Positions 60,801 to 64,000 of a stretch of 64,000 nt of DNA are shown in pieces. The notes beneath the pieces are model-generated. The model was given only the letters and a program-made list of their open reading frames with translations. It had not been told where the DNA came from and searched no databases. The DNA comes from Pachypanchax playfairii (taxonomy: Eukaryota > Chordata > Actinopteri > Cyprinodontiformes > Aplocheilidae): contig SSNP01000010.1 of NCBI GenBank assembly GCA_006937955.1, positions 1,234,306-1,298,305 on the forward strand. Direction: 5' to 3'. Made by a program: the position numbers and the translations under genes. The first letter of the stretch is position 1. Every line of letters starts with the position of its first letter.

Positions 60801-62938
60801 TCTGTCTGCATTAAAATTCGGGTGGTTCCGGCTGCTTCGTCAGCAGCTCGTTCATAGCAGCTGATGAATACTAACGAACAAAGGAGCTGTGATGAAACAG
60901 ATACAGGTCGTTCAAACTCGGGAGAACTTGGGTTTTATCACCACCTGCGTAGTTTGAGAGATTAAAACTGAAAGAGAAGTTGTTGATCTGTTTTCACACC
61001 CACTATGAAGGTAAGAACACCTGTGGAGCTAAAATATTCAACAGAAACCTCAGAAAAACCGTTTTTAATGGAAGGGCCTCTTTAAAGACTCTCGGGTAGT
61101 TTATTATCATTGTTCATCAAACTCAGAGAGCTGAAGACCAGAACTGTCTGAGGAGCGCATAGATTTTAGATCTTCATGTTAAAGACTACTGGAGCATCTC
61201 CAAGCAGATTCATGTTCCTGCTAATTTTATAAGTTCCATAGAAGAAGACGAGGAAGCTCCACTGCTGATAGAAAAACAGAATAAAATCCAGTTTAGAAGG
61301 AAACAAATAACATGTTAACAAGCTACAAAGCTGCTGTGAGAAGATCTTTGGAACTGATTAAACATACTGAACCTTTCAGCTGCTTTATGTTTACAGGAGA
61401 CACGTGCAGTTAAATTTTTTGGGCTGCTGTTCTGCATCTGCTACAGCGTATCTTTAATCTGTGCAGGTTACAGTGAAATCTGAAGGCGTTCTGGATCAGA
61501 ATGTTGCTCAGTGTCAGAACGTTTGGTTTCAGTTGCAGGTCATGAGCCGTCCAATAGGATAAGGATCAGAATGGCGGGCGGTGTAGTCTAGCGGAATGGC
61601 GATCACCTTTCATTCGAAAGATGGCGGGTTCGATCCCCGGTGCCAGCAAGCTACGTCGAAGTATCTTTGGGCAAGATACTGAACCCTGAAACTGCCCCCC
61701 GGGTGCTGTTCAATATGGCTGCCCTCTGCTCCTCACCTTACAGTGAGGATTGGTCAAATGCAGAGACAAATTTCCCCACTAGGGATTAATATAGGAAAAT
61801 AAATAAAAAAAAATCAAACACCAGACTGTTCTGAAGTGACTTATAATGAACTTTTGGAAGGAGATGAAACTTTCTGGAGAAGGAACCTTCAAACCTGAGA
61901 CACCTGGAGCAGTTTGTTCATGAGGAGTGGGTCAGAACACCTGTCCACAGGTGCAGAAGTCTCATCTAAACTTACAGAAACCAGTTGTGCAACAACAACA
62001 AAATAAGTTGAAGGTTTCATCACTGTTCAGTTCAGCTCAGTTTCATTAGCTTTTTCAAAATGATCCTGTTGAACCACATTTTCAAATCATTGTCTGATTT
62101 TCAGTTATTTGTTCTATTATCTCTTTTTCTCATTTCAGTGACCACAATATGTAAATCTTGATTATTTTAGAAGTAAAAAAAATCATTACAGGATCATCAT
62201 GATTTAAAGTTCTTTGTGTTCGGCCTCAGGCTGCTCTGATGATCTCGTTGATCTGGAAGTATTACTCTGATCCAGTGACTGTGGTTCCCAGTAAATGGAT
62301 TGCCCCCGTGGAGCGACTTGTGGCCTTCCCAACAGGAGTAGCAGGTGCTCGGCCTCATCTTCTTCACAACATCTCAGACTCCTCACACAAGGGTTTATAT
62401 TAAACCAGATTGTAAATACATTTTAAAATATTGATCTTTTCCTCTGGACAAGATTCACTTTTGACCCATTCAAGATGGCTGCCACAGCTAATCATCACTA
62501 GCAAATAAAAATGGCTAAAACCTGGTTCTGTTGCAGATATTGAGCCAAAATCTGGTGTGGCTGTAGCTGATACTCTGAGCACGTGGCTTTATATTAAGAT
62601 TCGACCATCAGCTGCTTGATAATGAGCTTAAATCTGTGTTTTATTTTAATTAAAAGGGAATAAGCTTCTGCAGAAGTATAATAAGTGCAAATAATCTGTT
62701 TATTCTGCTTGTTCACACAATATGAAACTATAAATGAACATAAAATGGCATCTTAAATCGTCCTAAAACTTTGTTCTATCAGATTCTTTTTCTTTTCCTG
62801 ATTTAATTGCGAGGTAGAGACTGATTCAGGTCACTGATTGAGCTGTTTGGTTGTTTTCTTCTAGGTGGTGTGGGTATCACATGCTGGCTGGTGGTTTGCA
62901 ACAAAGTGGTCACACTGGGGCTTAATGCCATCAGCTAG
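57804..62938 (+). CDS. GET1: Guided entry of tail-anchored proteins factor 1 (WRB)
   Basis: ER membrane subunit that, with CAMLG, receives GET3 (TRC40)-bound tail-anchored proteins and inserts them into the membrane. Five exons: 57804-57881, 58354-58519, 60459-60526, 62230-62344, 62865-62938; all splice sites are GT-AG and phases agree, giving 166 residues (human 174). Residues about 3-24 form a first membrane segment (FLVLSSVFLCNLMKTLL). Residues about 27-85 are a charged coiled coil that docks GET3 (QKDAEQESEMR, MDEFARYARLERKINK). Two further membrane segments follow (WVVNIVFYILQAALMISLIW and GITCWLVVCNKVV). The start is the first ATG before the conserved WFLVLS; the human protein has a few extra N-terminal residues. 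Its neighbour relations match the human BRWD1-HMGN1-WRB segment. Confidence 0.96.
58703..58915. mobile_element. Short palindromic hAT-type MITE
   Basis: The two ends, 'caagggtctcaaactccaggcct' and its near inverse, pair over about 90 bp each side. The flanks TCTTAGAT/CTTTAGAT resemble a decayed 8-bp duplication. It resembles hAT-type repeats abundant in fish. It lies in GET1 intron 2. Confidence 0.7.
59300..60290 (-). mobile_element. Non-LTR retrotransposon with internal deletion
   Basis: Minus orientation. At 59780-59861 the frame reads MDELEALLKTQPEYQEYSIMC followed by FTETWL, an endonuclease-domain start. It then jumps directly to a C-terminal region (RRTDSVMETELESLEF to LQEILPVHS). The 3' end at about 59300 has the 'ggggattaataaagta' tail common to fish LINEs. 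The reverse-transcriptase core is missing, so the copy is deleted and dead. The 5' limit near 60290 is uncertain. It lies in GET1 intron 2. Confidence 0.65.
60684..61081. mobile_element. TTAA-flanked element related to 9746-9961
   Basis: The right 120 bp (60967-61081) nearly match one arm of the foldback at 9746-9961. The left end reads AGAAGCCATTTC, a diverged inverse of the right tip, next to TTAA (60680-60683); TTAA also follows at 61082. It lies in GET1 intron 3. The left boundary is tentative. Confidence 0.55.
61574..61812 (+). mobile_element. tRNA-derived SINE
   Basis: The 5' part has a polymerase III A-box (about 61581-61593, 'gtgtagtctagcgg') and B-box (61627-61637, 'ggttcgatccc') with tRNA-like spacing. 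It is followed by a 'tctttgggcaagatactgaaccc' body and a LINE-like 3' end ('atttccccactagggattaata') before an A/T-rich tail. It lies in GET1 intron 3. It is not a functional tRNA gene, as the tRNA arms are not intact. Confidence 0.85.
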
Positions 62939-63190
62939 AGAACTCTGCAGGGATCTTGACTCTTCCTCTTTTTTAAAAAAAAAATACCAGCTTCATTTTT
63001 CAGTCTGCTGATTTGAGATGAGAAAAAGCTGCTCTCCAGTTTCAGTATTAATTTATTATTGTTTACTTGCTGTTTGTTCTTGTATGAATGTCGTGATCGT
63101 GTTTGATTTCAAAGTGAAAATTACTTGAAAACGTTGCTTTTTTTTTTTTTTTTTTTTAAATAAAAATAAATAAATAAAAGTTGAAACATG
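62939..63190 (+). other. GET1 3' UTR with T-tract and AATAAA cluster
   Basis: After the stop codon comes a (T)22 run at about 63137-63158, followed immediately by overlapping AATAAA signals (63159-63177), a likely polyadenylation region. Confidence 0.5.
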
Positions 63191-64000
63191 AAAAGTGAGT
63201 ATTTATTGTAACTTCTGTAACTGAACAACAGAAATAAATCTGACTGGATTTGAACTCTGTAGTTTTTTTGATACAAACAGGAAAAACACAAATTAGATAT
63301 TTTAACAGATTCATTAATAAAAACTCATAAAATGTCAAAGTTGCTTTGATGAAACTTTATTCATCAGAATTAAATCAGCTCAGTCAGTTCGTTTAAATGA
63401 TTTTTTGGATTTTTTGATTCAGTCACATCTGATGTTTCCTTGTTGAAGTCCCTCCTCCTGCTCGGCCTCTAACACCTGTAGGTCTTGTCCTTTTGGCATG
63501 ATCTTCATCAGTTTGGGATCTTGACTTGCTGACAAAACAGGTGTGCATCCATCATTCCAGATTTTGGTTGTTTTTTCAGTGTGTTGGCTTGAAGGATGGA
63601 AAAAAACACTCCTGCTCACCTGTGCAGGTTTCATCCTCTAATCTAACACCAACCTTTATCTCTGATTCGTCTGCAACTTGCACTTAATTGTTGCAAATCT
63701 GAAATAATGTACAGACTATCAGTTATAAGGTAACATGTCAAATTACCTGCACAGTCAACTCGAGAACAAGTCAGCTGGAAGTTGTTTGTAGTTTTCCTGA
63801 ACATGTGAGATATAAAACACTTTTCTCTGCTGCAGAATGTTCCATTTCTGAAGGACTTATCACTTCATCTGTCTGAATCATGTTGTTTTCTCTACCTGGA
63901 AATATGAGAACGGGCTCAGGTAAAGTCTCAGACGCTGAAGTATTTTGACCAACCTGTGGTGAAGTACTTGTTTTGTTTTATACCTTTTTTTACTCGTTCC
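63191..64000. other. 3' flank of GET1, nothing recognised
   Basis: About 800 bp of AT-rich DNA with no gene or element that I could identify. In human the next gene is LCA5L; none of it is recognisable here. Confidence 0.4.

Noticed and set aside
61574..61640. Possible tRNA gene
   Set aside because: A and B boxes are present, but the arms do not form a clean cloverleaf, and the unit continues into a SINE body and LINE-like tail.

Overview
The window is vertebrate, almost certainly teleost fish, nuclear DNA. Genes are split into many short GT-AG exons. The proteins match vertebrate families closely, and the introns are full of fish-type Tc1, hAT, TTAA-flanked and LINE/SINE elements. Four protein-coding genes can be read. 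All exon borders below were derived by hand from splice signals and reading-frame continuity, so allow 1-2 bases of error.

Layout. (1) 1906-23556, minus: MIPEP, mitochondrial intermediate peptidase, 18 coding exons; the last short exon lies beyond the left edge. (2) 23557-27350: MIPEP upstream region, a young 5'-truncated LINE with target-site duplications (24111-25932), then the probable BRWD1 3' UTR. (3) 27351-48976, minus: BRWD1, 44 coding exons, about 2,211 residues (WD40 propeller, CryptoTudor-like region, two bromodomains, long charged tail). (4) 52104-56115, minus: an HMGN1-type nucleosome-binding protein, six coding exons. (5) 57804-62938, plus: GET1 (WRB), five coding exons, complete.

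The order and strands BRWD1(-), HMGN1(-), GET1(+) match human chromosome 21q22, which identifies the BRWD gene as BRWD1 rather than PHIP or BRWD3. MIPEP is on human chromosome 13, so the MIPEP/BRWD1 junction is a rearrangement relative to human. The genes do not form a pathway: MIPEP trims mitochondrial precursors, BRWD1 and HMGN1 act on chromatin, and GET1 inserts tail-anchored proteins into the ER.

Mobile DNA is the most informative non-genic content. There are two nearly identical intact Tc1 transposons (19863-21480 and 37783-39384), a third copy assembled as two outward-facing 3' halves around a 620-N gap (15001-16614), and several older Tc1 relics. The third Tc1 sits in a non-autonomous element whose unoccupied relative is at 40695-41400, which shows the exact pre-insertion site. 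Other elements include hAT-type elements with perfect 8-bp target duplications, several TTAA-bounded elements, a possible Harbinger-like element, LINE fragments and a tRNA-derived SINE. Three introns appear to use GC instead of GT donors. I found no evidence for a new biological system; the most unusual items are the palindromic Tc1, the GC donors and the divergent HMGN nucleosome-binding motif.
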